NCBI RefSeq assembly: GCF_036711975.1
Contig: NC_091967.1
Location: 15,624,001-15,688,000 of the forward strand
Source: Onthophagus taurus
Lineage: Eukaryota; Arthropoda; Insecta; Coleoptera; Scarabaeidae
Direction: 5' to 3'
DNA length: 64,000 nt
Positions 1 to 11,376 of this stretch are shown here, piece after piece. Below the pieces are notes generated by a model. The model made no database searches and was not told where the DNA came from. It was given only the letters and a program-made list of their open reading frames with translations. How positions within the stretch are numbered: position 1 is the first letter of the stretch; the number at the start of each line of letters is the position of its first letter. Position numbers and translations under genes: made by a program.

Positions 1-2394
1 ATTTAGATACATACTAACTATATAAATAGTAATTCTTTGTTAAATGATGTTCAAATAAAACGATTTCAGTTAGCACCAGATAAAAATAAAATTTATGTTT
101 GTAACATGATGTTATATCCACACGTAGTAGATAATATACCATTGAAGGTTGGAACAAGTCCAAACAAATCTCACAAATGTGTCTGTTAAAACGTATGTTA
201 TGCGTCAACTTTGTGCATAAATAATCTTTCAATAATTACTCTTCATTTAACAATTTATGTTGACATGGTGAAAAATTTCATGAATTTAAAGATGAAAATT
301 ATAGGGAAAATTATTGAGTATTTATGTTAGTGGTAATAGATTGATAGAACAAGTGGCGTTTATGAGAGTTTTTATATTTCGTATAATCTTCATTTTATGT
401 ATTTTGTTTTCTATTATCTGAACATAAAGGAATTATGTGATGCAGCTCAAAAAGCTGCAGTAGAGAAAAGGTTGACTCTAATTAAACTAAAAGCAAAGAA
501 ATGATGAAGCCATGAATCATACACAGCAATCAATAAATTGCTGTATTTGTTACAGCAATTATTTACGCTAAGAAAAGGATATTGTTGTGTTTTAATCAAT
601 ACACTGAGTGATGTCACACTGTTGTGACACCAGATCCAATTGAAATGAATGAAGATCATCGTATTGGAGATCGTTATATAAAATTAAAGCTACGCAGAAA
701 TAATTTAATGATAATCTGACCAGTTTTCAACACTTTCATATATTTATTTACATTCTCATATATCTCCTAAAATAGACAAAAACTTCGCAACTTTAAACCA
801 AGCAACTGTATTTAGATACTTAAGAACATGATTCATCGAATCTATAAAACCGCTCTAGTAAAGATAACGTAATTATTTATATAAACTAAATTCTCATCAT
901 CTCTCTAATTTTAGATCAACCAGAAAAGAAGATATTAACACATCACTACTTCTGATTAATTTTGCACCATACTTTCACAAATTTGAAATTAACCACAACG
1001 AATCATCTTTAACACGAAAAACTATTTATTCACGGCAATCAGATTTCGGTTTTAACCGAAATCCTAATTATTTTCAAGAAAAATCCAGTATTATTTTTCG
1101 TTGAATGTTTAAAATATCAATTCTTAATATTTGATGTTGTAAAAGCATCAATTTCGTAATAAAGAAAATCGATCTGAACGTAAAAAGGTTATTAGGTCAC
1201 CGTTGATCCGCAGTATAATAAACCCTGAAAACTAAAAAGAATCAACCAGGGAGGGGTAAGAATAACTGAAGCGTATGCACGGCATTAATAAACTTATTGA
1301 TGCGGGCGCCTCGCTTTAAGACGAAGAATCAAGGTGCGCCTTCCTGTTTCGATCCGTTAAATTGGTTTACCGGGTTAGACGATGCATTGTTCCATCGTGA
1401 TCGTGTAATGGCCATATCATGAACAAAAATTTAATTGCGCACTTCTCTCGCCGCAGCAATAACTTATTGCCCGCAGTGAGTGTGACCTTTTACGCCAGAA
1501 CGACACGCGGATTGATTCGGTATTAAAGTTTAAACATGGTCAAAGCATGCATAACTCTCCTGGAGATTAATATCGGATTACTACTTAGGTACAGATAAAC
1601 CGTTTTGTGAAAGAGTTCCCTATGTAAGTACAAAAGACGTGTAAAGGTGCGCCGTGACTAACGGGCCATTCGACAAAACTATGCAAGGGTTAAATGAGAC
1701 GAAAAAGAAAACAAAGAAGAAGAAGCACGTCTTATGTCACCTAACCGAACTAAGAGTTACCGTTAGAAAGGGAATTTGTACCGCCGCGGCAATGAAAGAT
1801 AATATCGCAACAGTCTTATTCCTCATATTCCCAAGACCATAATCTCCTGCTTAAGATGTTCGCGCTAATTCCAATTGGAGATAATTTTCTCGGTACGGTT
1901 TAAACTGCATTTATACTTTGTGCAGCGTGTACCAAAAAGGTCTTTTAAGTGACATTTCGTTTTTAAGGTAATCTGTAAGTGGCAATCAGCTGGCTATGTT
2001 ACGCAGGTAGCTAGCCAGATGTTTATCCAGATGTTAAAGGTACTTTTAAAACTACACAAGAACAAAGAGTAGTATTTTATCTTTATTTTTATGAGTTACT
2101 TCCATATTAATAAATATACATATACTTTGTATAAAACCGCTATTTACAAAGATAATAGAGATACTGTTTATTTAGTTTTGTAGTGTTGAAGAATTTTGCT
2201 GAAAGAAAACAGGTTATTAAAAGCCATACTGCAAATAAATGATTACAACCCCAAAGATATTCAGCGAATCAACATAAAAAAGAAATAAGCAGACAATTTA
2301 AGAACGATAACGTTGTGGGGAAGTTAAGCAATTCTTGTACCTAGGTGCGAATTATGATTAACACCGGTAGCTGCAGTAGAGAAACATATATAAA

Positions 2395-2530
2395 AATAGA
2401 TAGAGCATACCTTAGCTATTTTGGACACCTAGGGAGACAAACCGACAGATGGAAAACTTTGTAGAGGGAAGAATGGAGGACAAAAGAGTACGTGGGAGAT
2501 CGTCGATAAAAAGGGCAGAGAGGCTTCAAT
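2395..2530 (+). mobile_element. LINE 3'-end relic
   Basis: Translation in two adjacent plus-strand frames gives YFGHLGRQTDRW followed by EGRMEDKRVRGR. This resembles the C-terminal tail of insect non-LTR retrotransposon polyproteins, which typically read Y-F-G-H-x-x-R ... G-x-x-x-G-K-R-x-R-G-R. The frame changes between the two halves, so the copy is dead. No target duplication or poly(A) tail could be assigned. The family (RTE, Jockey or other) cannot be decided from so short a piece. Confidence 0.5.
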
Positions 2531-2539
2531 TACTAATAT

Positions 2540-2960
2540 TTGGTCTTCCATTAGCGAGATGCAACCTTCTGCAAGCAAGATCTAATCATCACACACTAGT
2601 TTTTAATATTATGCCAGCAGTATCTAGTCTTCTATCGCCAATAACTAGTCCTTTAACAACAGATTTTAGTTTGGAAATAGGATCCCATCTTCTATAAACA
2701 GAATCTAGACTTCCATTAATCCTATTGGACAAGAAATAGTTAGTAAGTCTTTTACAAGCAATATTTGCTCTATTTTTAGAAATGATTAGTCTTCAGTATC
2801 CAGCAGTATCCAGTGTAGTAAAGTAATTTTCTGTAAGCAGTATCAAAACCTCTACATCAATAACATTCCTCTGTGACTAGATTCTATTTTTTTGGAAGCA
2901 ATGCTAGAGTTCTATTACCAATGTGTAATTTTCTGTCACTAGATCTTATGAAATGACACC
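2540..2960. repeat. Degenerate short-motif repeat
   Basis: The words AGTCTTC, TTCTAT and CTAG(A/T) with a following AGCA or CCAATA recur about eight times at irregular spacing through this stretch (for example near 2545, 2626, 2687, 2709, 2745 and 2789). It reads like a decayed minisatellite with a unit of some 30-40 bp. The spacing is irregular and the identity low, so a dot plot is needed to confirm it. Confidence 0.3.
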
Positions 2961-5900
2961 TTAATCTATCTATATATATTTGGATCAATTGATATCATTC
3001 AAATTCACACTTTTAAAATATTTGATTTAATCTTATAATTTAGTCAGGATAATTCACAAGTTTTAACAGTGTGTAATATAATAAGAAAACCCGAGAGCCT
3101 CTTAGAGTGCAGCGTTCAGTTACATTCATTAACGCCGTATCTATTTCAAGAAACCTTATACACGCACAGTTCAACATAAAATAAGGAGACACCTGATAGA
3201 GTTTTCAAAATATACCCATCTGAATCACTCCCTTGGCTCGGTGACAATGTTTTCCGTTATTTTTAGCTATCCGGCAAGCAAACACCGAATATAAACGCCT
3301 TGTTCATGAAGACCACCACCCGTAAAGTCCAAACTACTTAAAATACAGTTTAAAACGATGAAAATTACATCGTGGTATACTTATGCATACATAGGCTATC
3401 GATCGAATATCCATAGTCTTTTTAAAAAAACGAAATAAAATCTAAGCATTAAATTTGAAATCGACTCACGCAAGCTAACCAATTTACACAGAATTTTGGA
3501 TCGGAAAGTCCGACTAGATCCATATATTCAATAGTCGATCGCGAGATACGTGTACCTCGGTTTCTTGAAACGATGCCAGACGCATAAACAGATGTATCTT
3601 TTGCTCGTCGGAGATGTGGAAATCGGGAATGAATCAGCAGGCGCCAAGATATTTTTATCCAGCGCGCATTTTTCGTCGTTTCTGGTCCCGTTTACAAGGA
3701 AAAGAAAACAGGACAAAGAAAAAAAATGCTTCTGCACCTTCCGTTTTAATAATTTTGTTTTCAACGGAACTGAATTTTGGCTCAACAAACACAGCTATTC
3801 TTGGAGGCAGTACGAATCATCTGTTTTCAAACGTTACTCACGGTTATATTTTGCAATGTGAATGATCGTGATTCTGTATCTACACAACATCTATAAATAT
3901 ATTTTAAATAAACAATTTTGGCAATAATGTAATGGGTTATTGTAATGTATAAAAAAAATTGGCCTTCAACTTTAATGTATCTAATTGATTGAAACGAATA
4001 GCGATTGACCGCACCTAAAACAGTGTTATATAGGTCAGATTAAACAAGGTCTTAGACGTCTTCGGGAATAAGACTAAAAAAATATTGTAATATAAAAAGA
4101 TATTTTTTCATATTTATATAATTAATGCAAATTTAAAGATAGTAAAAGGTTCGAGTGAGAGTTAATCTAATATAAACACCTGTCACAGCATTAATAACGG
4201 TAAGAAATAATGCAATCATCCTCAAACTTTCTTCGGGAGAAGTTAAAAAATTACCATATCTAAATATTCATAACGTTCCTGTATAGAAACTAACCTATTG
4301 TGCAATCAAAGCGGCACTTTCATTCATCTGGAAGTCGTGACCACGCGGTCGTGTGCTGCCGCTATATTCTGTATGTGCATAAGCACACGGTCACCACCAG
4401 CAATTTTACATATCGTTAGCAACTGCCTCCTTACGTAAATAAGTCAAGGACAGTGAAGCGTTTAATTTACCTCCGCATCTGCTATTGCATTAGCCTTTTT
4501 AATTCAACCAAACCATCCCATAAAAATAACAACGCATCCTAATCGTTCACGTAAAAACAAAAATTGTCACATTTTCATCTTTATGTAGCTACACGCTTAA
4601 TTAATTAGGTAAATAACAAAATAAATGTCCATATTGCTGCTGGATATAGAGTCGTATAAAAATCGTAATGAAATTTCGATTAAATCAGACTCGTAACATT
4701 GAGTCGGTTTACTAAACTGCGTCTTTCCCGTCGTTGTATTGAAACTGAAAGTAAGTACCTCAACGTTCGTTTAAAAATCTGGTCATAATCGGGTCAGTTG
4801 CACACGCCTACTGTATAATAACGAAGAACCCACTTGCACTGTTGACGTCACAAGCCTTATTTGTCTACGCGGAGATCGGCAAGATATAAAATGACTACAT
4901 CTGGTCCTGTTTTTACCAAGTGTAAATCATTAAAATATCCATAAATGAATATTTACTCATAATGTATTTAGATGCTTCTAATCGAACTCAGAAGTAATCT
5001 TTTTGAGTGCCATAACAGCAAAAAAAGATATTTATTGTAATTTATTCTTCTCTAAAAGATAAGGCATCGCATAACTTGAAGAATGCCTGTTTTGGTGAGT
5101 TCCCATGCTCTCTACATCTTATAAATAAATTCAATAAGGAGCAAATTTCTCTCGACTCCAGATTTCGCCCTTATAATCTCTAGTAACCTAAAGACACCAA
5201 AAAGAGAAGTAAAGTACGACCATGCGTACGTAGTACCTACTTTAGGCTATTCAGTGGGTAGAACTTCGGTAACCAGAACACCCACAACGTCGTCCTTTTC
5301 GTTCATCCTAGTCTATAGCCTAACCAAATGCTATTTATGTTCTAGCATTGTTTATAGAGGCGATAGAGTGTATCAGGCTTCAGGATCCGTTCACGATGAT
5401 ATCTGTATCGGGAGGTTTTGCGTGTAACGTTGCTGCGAGAGGGACTCTCGTTACTCGTCTCTATTCAAAGGAGTTTCGGAGATGCTTCTTTGTCCGGAGA
5501 TTTAAAGCTCGGATTTGCATGAAAATGTCGAGGAACGAGGTTTTCGTTTTTTTTAGGAAATGCTCGCAGAAGGAACGGCCTACCGTTGTTGCGCATAAAG
5601 GAAAATTAATATGGATGACTGAAACTCAACTCGGGATTGTGGAATGTCTGCTATGGAAGGGAAAACTAACTGTTATTAATGCGGAATGAATTATGAATTT
5701 CCTAAAGTTACGTTATAAAACTTGGATACAGGATGAATTTTTTTGTAGTCTAAATGAAAATTTAAAATTAGAAATCTAAATTGTAATAATATTGTAAAAA
5801 TGATCTAAAGTTACTAAAAAATAGAAAAAATACCACTAATTTTATACTTGCACTAAACCAGATAAATGCATAACATAGGTGGTTCTTAAAGTATAGGAAT

Positions 5901-6009
5901 TAACTCACGAAATACTTTATTACGAAGCAACCATCTGCCAAGATCTACAAGAACGAAGAATGAAGAGAGCTTTCCAAAAATCTAAGCGTGAAAATTGAGA
6001 GAAAATAGG

Positions 6010-6420
6010 AGTTGATTTATGAGACCTACTAACTATATAAAACCTAAAAGAAGAATTGAACCACTTTTGGCCTTAACACAAAAAATTGGAGAAGAAAAGA
6101 ACGAAAATGAAGCAGAAACACTTAAAAGTATAATAAAGGTGTCAAAACTCTACCAGTTAGTTCTCGGTTATCGTAATTGTGACAAATCTGATCCTGTGAA
6201 ATAGTTGGATATGAACAAACAGGGTCTGGGCATGAAATCCTCGATGACAACGATACTGGAACGTCAGTTGAAGTGGGGAGACCAAGGCGGCAGTGAAAAT
6301 GAAGATATTGAAGACGACAACTGACATGTTAGGATGTTTCGCATGCTGAAGTGTTGTTGTTGGAGACAACAATATCTTGAATGAAGGATTCAGGCAGAAA
6401 AAATTATTTTTGATATTTCG
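6010..6420 (+). mobile_element. Tigger/pogo transposase C-terminal relic
   Basis: The plus-strand reading, in shifting frames, gives DPVK, a stop, LDMNKQGLGHEILDDN, then DVSHAEVLLLETTI. This matches the arrangement at the C-terminus of Tigger/Jerky/CENP-B-like DDE transposases: W-L-x-x-D ... G-(Y/H)-x-I-L-x-D-D-x-I, an acidic linker, then I-S-H-A-E-A-L-x-x-L-E-T. An acidic stretch (EDIED) lies between the two blocks, as expected. An in-frame stop and at least one frameshift show the copy is inactive. Terminal repeats were not located. Confidence 0.55.
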
Positions 6421-8166
6421 AACAATTTGCTGTATAGTCCCAATTAGTTCGGATTCTTGACATTCTACTATATTAGCATATCTGTTAAACACGACTCCTC
6501 CCGCAGAGAGATTTTATCGCCCATACTGGCAATTATGTTAGCAGACAACCTCTTGACGTTGTTAAATAACAACGGTTTCTTTGTACAATACTACCCAAAC
6601 AACGTACTCATTAATTCAAATAATCATTCATATTCAGTTACTACACTCTACACTATGTTATTGACAAAACTATAAGATCTCCAATGATAACAAAATATAG
6701 GTTAATATAGATTACAAACATATTTTATCTACAAAAAACATTTTTGGAAGAGTTGTGACGTTAACATATCTCCTTATCAGATGCAAAAATAATCCTAGCT
6801 GATGAATTAGAACTGCTAAAATACAGTCTTCCATCTTGAAAATCTTTCAGGTACCAAAATAGGATGTACAAGTCAAAAAAATCAAGATATTTCTTATAAT
6901 TATTACTCTAAAATTATAGTTATTCCATAAAAATTAATTAGACTTATAAAATTCATAAAATATAAAAGCATCATGAAGTGATAATAAATATTGAAAACTC
7001 TTTGTTATGAAGCAATAAAATTCCTATAAATTATATTAATGGTAATAAAACGTAGTCATAAATACAACTCATTAGGAATCTTACCAACTTTGATACAAGG
7101 GAGTCTAAAAAAAGAAATCTGTCAACTTAATTAGCAGCTGATAATGAACGTAAGTACTTCCGGTAGACTGGCGACGGATCGTGTTAAATGCCATTAAGCA
7201 GTGTCAGATGTTATCAGGGTGGAATGCTCTTGAAAAGGTCCCAATAAATGTAGACGTTGTAGGTTCGGTGTAATTAAACTGGTATAAATTCTATATAGAA
7301 CACACCGCGAGTTAAAAAAGAATTATTAAACTCGATAAATTTATCGAGTTTCTTCCTGCAATTACGGATGTCGGCTGCTATTTGATCGTTTCCATTTCCA
7401 TTTTTAAAACATACCGCAAATTCATTTTACTCCGAGATGTATGTTTAATTGGTTCTCGCCGTTTTGATAAGTTGCGCATTGAATATAGATTAAATACTTT
7501 GCGTTAATTAATATCTTATATCCAATTTATTAACTCTTTAATCATGCCGAAAATAAACAAGCGATAACCTATAAATCTTTATTGACGCGAGTTCGTGTTA
7601 AAATTATAAAAACATACAAAATGAATTAAAAGAAAAAGAAGTATAAACACACGTGTTAATTTTTAATTAATTAGGAACGAGAATTTTCTAATGAAAGGGA
7701 CAATTGAGTGTTATCCGATACTAATTGCATTTCCTGTTTTCGTGTCATTTCTGCATATAAAGGTTCTTGGGTTTCCGAAGAAATCGAGTATCGTATGCGT
7801 CCCATGAAGGTCGGAAACACAAGCGAGAAAAAAAAGAAAAAGTTCGTCAAAGTCAAGGGACGAACGTCGGAAGGAGGTTTTCGGACGATGTGACAGGGGA
7901 TATCCTGTAAGGCAAAATCGGCACCTTCACCGTTCAGCATTTACTTGACTCATTCCCGACCTCTAAATATAATCCCGGGAGCGTCGCGTTTGGAGACCGC
8001 CGAGATAGTAAAAAGGCTTGGCATCGAGCCAGACTTCCTATCCAGAGAATCTGACGTAATGTTCACACCGAAAAGTTTCAATACACAATCGTCTTTGATT
8101 TTTTCACTCAATTTTTATAATTTAAGAACATTTTCTAGTGCTTTAGTCATAAGTATTGTTGTTTGA

Positions 8167-8614
8167 AGTCGGCCGTCCCAAGTATCACGAACAATACTTA
8201 TGGCCGAGGAAGACTTGAAGACATCGGCCGTCCAAGTATCACGAACAATACTTATGACGGCCAACGTCTTCGTAGTTGGCCGAAATTATTTCTGTTGATA
8301 TAAGCAATAATCTCAACCGCCATAAGTATTGGTCGTGATGCTTGGAGCAGCCGATGTCTTCGGAGTCAATACCAATACAATTCTTCCTCGGCCATAAGTA
8401 TTGTTCGTGATACTTGGAGCTGCCGATGTCTTTGAAGTCAATTCGAATACGTCTTCAATTCTTCCTCGGTCATAAGTATTATTCGTAACGCTTGGGACAG
8501 CCGACATCAAACACGTTGGCTGTCCCAAGTACCACGAGCAATACTAATGGTGGAGGAAGAATTAAAGACGTCGGCCGCCAAAAGTACTGTTCGTGATGCT
8601 TGGGGCGGCCGACG
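8167..8614. repeat. Array of alternating palindromic units
   Basis: About seven copies of a unit of some 50-75 bp built around AAGTATCACGAACAATACTT occur here. The core is itself an imperfect palindrome (AAGTAT ... ATACTT), usually extended outward by CGGCC/GGCCG, so each unit can fold as a hairpin. Copies near 8180, 8235 and 8530 read in one orientation; those near 8320, 8395, 8475 and 8590 read in the other. Spacers also recur (GAAGAATT, GAAGAC). The array is much richer in GC than its surroundings. An incidental minus-strand open frame with a reiterated SAAPSITNNTYG peptide is a by-product of the repeat. Confidence 0.8.
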
Positions 8615-9346
8615 AAAAAAAGATTGAAAAAACCTACTTTAGAACATAAGATGAAAATTTCGATTATTACTTTAATTAATATAGATTACTCTTGATTTAT
8701 TGTACAAAAAAATAACTTATTATATGAATCAATGCTGAGATGTTTAAGCAAAAAATATGGGCGATTAAACAAAAACATTTGTGTCATTAACAGAAAAAAT
8801 TAATGATCCACTGACCCTTCTGGAACGTGGTAATAGCCTTCTTTTCCTTTCGTTTCACTGTGTGCGTACGGAACGGACACCTACATATATTTTATTGCTT
8901 CCTCTCTACAACTACATATTTGTATTGACTTGACAGATTAAGTGGGATTGGCAAGACGCCCATGTGTAGAAAGAAAATTTTGGTGACATGTGCCCACTAA
9001 ATTTCACAAGAGAAAAGGCAAAACTATTAAAACCTACGCCATTCATAATAAATAATTCTGTTATTATTATTTTAAATTTTTAATCCTGTTTGAAATGGTT
9101 TAATAACTAGCTTACGGAGAACGTTATTATTTTTAGTGTGGGTGCAGACCTTGAAAATTGCGTAAGTCTGGAAGTGTAATCAATATGTATAGCACAGTGA
9201 CATAACAAAAGTTCCGTTTAGCAAATTTTCGAAAATTACAACTTTAGTTTTATGACAATTATTAATAACAAATAAACATTAAAAGTATTACATCATCGAT
9301 TTGACATATTGAGATATATTAATTTACATACTAAGAATGTGCTTAC

Positions 9347-9528
9347 CAACTATTTCCTCTTTCTCTATGAGCAGCAACACTAAATCCAAACATTTCCTGA
9401 TCTCTTCTCGTATGTTTGACAAAGTTTACTGTATCAACGTTATAACAACTTATTAAACTAGCACAACACAAAATTACAATCACTAACCGATTCACACCGC
9501 ACCAATAACTCGTTTCGTTTGCACCCAT
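9347..9528 (-). CDS. Integrin alpha subunit, first coding exon
   Basis: This is the N-terminal exon of an integrin alpha chain, a type I cell-surface receptor for extracellular matrix. The chosen ATG (9526-9528) begins MGANETSYWCG, followed by a hydrophobic core (LVIVILCCASLIS) that is a plausible signal peptide. The mature start is YNVDTVNFVKH, then MFGFSVAAHRERGNSW. Integrin alpha chains characteristically begin (F/Y)-N-(V/L)-D-T ... F-G-(F/Y)-S-V-A-x-H and continue with LLVGAP at the first beta-propeller blade. The exon ends AGT-TG before GTAAGC, so the W codon is completed in the next exon, which is not visible in the window. An upstream in-frame Met at 9579 would spoil the signal peptide and is not preferred. 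The subfamily (PS1- or PS2-like) is uncertain. Confidence 0.75.
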
Positions 9529-11376
9529 TTTTGAAATTAAACCCAAAAAATTTAAAAAGAATAAAAAAAAATAAAACAATAACTTTTTTAAATGTCTTTC
9601 GGCGTTAACATCACAGTATCATAAGCAGTTTTGCAAAAGGTGTGCTGCACCAAGTTGAAATACCGCCAGTGTTCTCGAGTGTTGCCGGTAAAAAGTAAAT
9701 TTCAAGACGATTCTATTAATAATATTGTGGCGGTGCGGCAAACATTTTAAAAGCGCGCTCTTACGCTCCCCCAGAAGAGCAGAGTTCGTCTGTTTTGAGA
9801 CTCGCGCGCGAAACTCCTTTGAACACAACTTTATCGCCGCTTTGTTTCCTGTGGCGACATCTTACGAGAAATACTTAAAAGATATACCGAACCCTGTATT
9901 AATCATTTAAAATATTCTTATAATCTTTTTTGTTGTTAAATATTTTACATAATACAAGAAACAACCCCAATCAAAATATCAGAGTTATTCTATTACAACG
10001 GTATTAGAAGCATACACATCATAGATACTTCCATAGATATTTCCAGTTTCCGAATGTCACCTAAGACTTGATTACCATTTTAGGAGAAATCTAAGAATTT
10101 CTAATATTTCTTTTAGAAGTCTAAGGCCATTTGCACACGGAGCTACTGAAAAGGAACTGATGAGTACGCGAATTATTAACCAGTTTACTTTGAGTCACTT
10201 TCTTTGTAATCAAATGGCACGCCACCCACGGCGTTACTTATTATGGCCTCGTCTGTGATTCACAGAAACCAGTTTGTAACTAGTCACCAGTCGACTCGCA
10301 TGTCGGGTCAACTAATGATTTGAGTTTCCAGTTTCAAGTGCTCCAGTAGAATGAACGACCAACAATAATATTCAGGTTCCAGGCTACTCAAAAATCATGA
10401 AACGGAGAAGGGGTGGGTTGAGATAGTCGTTCCGCAACTTCCACAGAGTCCCTCATATTAGTATTCTGTTTCTGGATCGCAGGGGTGACTAATCTCACCA
10501 AATAAGTTTCTTTGGACATTCTGTGGAATGTTACAAATTAAGCATCTGAAATTTCAAGTTCTTTTGCAACAACAAACGGTAGTCACAATTAATCTTAATG
10601 TATGAGTTGACCATGGTCTTGCGCGTGGTTAGTGACCCAAGTTACCAACCTGTTTACTTCCTATTCAATAGCTCAGCCATGACTCAGATTTCCGTGCGTT
10701 TAGGCAGCGAGACCCGTGTCGTGTAGCTGAAAAACGACTTGGTGTGGTACTCTCAGCACACCTTGGGTGATTGTGGTGATAATGAAGGCTTTTCAAAAAA
10801 TGCCTAAACCAAAAAATGTATGGTTTGACTGCATAGTTTGCCTCAAAGTCATATAATCCTAGGTGATGAAAGAAATTTCAAACTTGAAACAATTTTCTAT
10901 AATAGACTGTGAGGGAGTATTCATGTTGGAATTGGAGTGTTAAATACATGGAGTGTTTCTGTGGACGTACTGACTAAGTTTAATAAAAAAGCCAAATTTT
11001 ACGTGTACCTAACATAATAGAAAACTGTAATATAAAATACTAGTGTAAAGAAGCATGCAAACGCCTCTTGCCTAATTTACAAATAAGGCAACAGTTTGTA
11101 AATATTGTGTAGAACTCAACCCTTATACACTAGGATTGCTTACATTGTATCAATCACGTTTATCTCCAGGTGTACCTGATGGATCCAAAAATTGTAAAAC
11201 TGTAGCCCACTCCAAATCAAAGGGTACACGCAAATATTTGAGTTTGACTGATGAAAATGAGTACTGAATAAAAATGATTGGAACACAATCTAAACCAAAA
11301 TAAGTAAAATATAACGTTTTTAGTATAAACTAATACAAAAATATTTAAACACAAAAGAACATTTAGTGATCTACTC
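9529..11376. other. Intergenic region between integrin and ATM
   Basis: No gene was recognised. The part nearest the integrin start (9640-9850) is relatively GC-rich and probably holds its 5' UTR and promoter. Around 10131-10705 there is a stretch starting GGCCATTTGCACACGG and ending near CCGTGCGTTTAGGC; these are loosely inverted and could be the ends of a small PIF/Harbinger-like or other TIR element, but the match is short. The last 200 bp before 11376 are the ATM 3' UTR. Confidence 0.4.

Larger units (their letters stand above)
1..9346. other. Long noncoding tract, probably integrin alpha intron 1
   Basis: No convincing protein-coding exon was found on either strand. Open frames here are short, lack recognisable domains and are mostly not flanked by good splice signals. 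Because the integrin first exon at 9347-9528 reads leftward and ends in a good donor, and the expected next integrin blade motif (LLVGAP-like) is not seen, this tract is most simply the first intron of that gene continuing past the window edge. It holds a LINE tail near 2.4 kb, a degenerate repeat at 2.5-2.9 kb, a Tigger relic near 6.1-6.4 kb and a palindromic array at 8.2-8.6 kb. The remaining sequence is AT-rich and unremarkable. Confidence 0.5.

Noticed and set aside
3528-3865. Overlapping open frames of 83-103 codons on both strands
   Set aside because: Three mutually overlapping frames with no similarity I recognise; looks like chance in a locally GC-richer patch.
5348-5689. 113-codon plus-strand frame in the left noncoding tract
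   Set aside because: No recognisable domain, odd composition and no convincing splice or promoter context; frames this long can occur by chance in 64 kb.
8313-8528. 71-codon frame with a repeated SAAPSITNNTYG peptide
   Set aside because: The peptide repetition follows directly from the palindromic DNA repeat; no start context or gene structure supports a protein.
10131-10705. Possible PIF/Harbinger-like element
   Set aside because: Terminal similarity (GGCCATTTGCACACGG and GCCTAAACGCACGG) is short and imperfect, with no transposase or secure target duplication, so it is only mentioned in the spacer entry.
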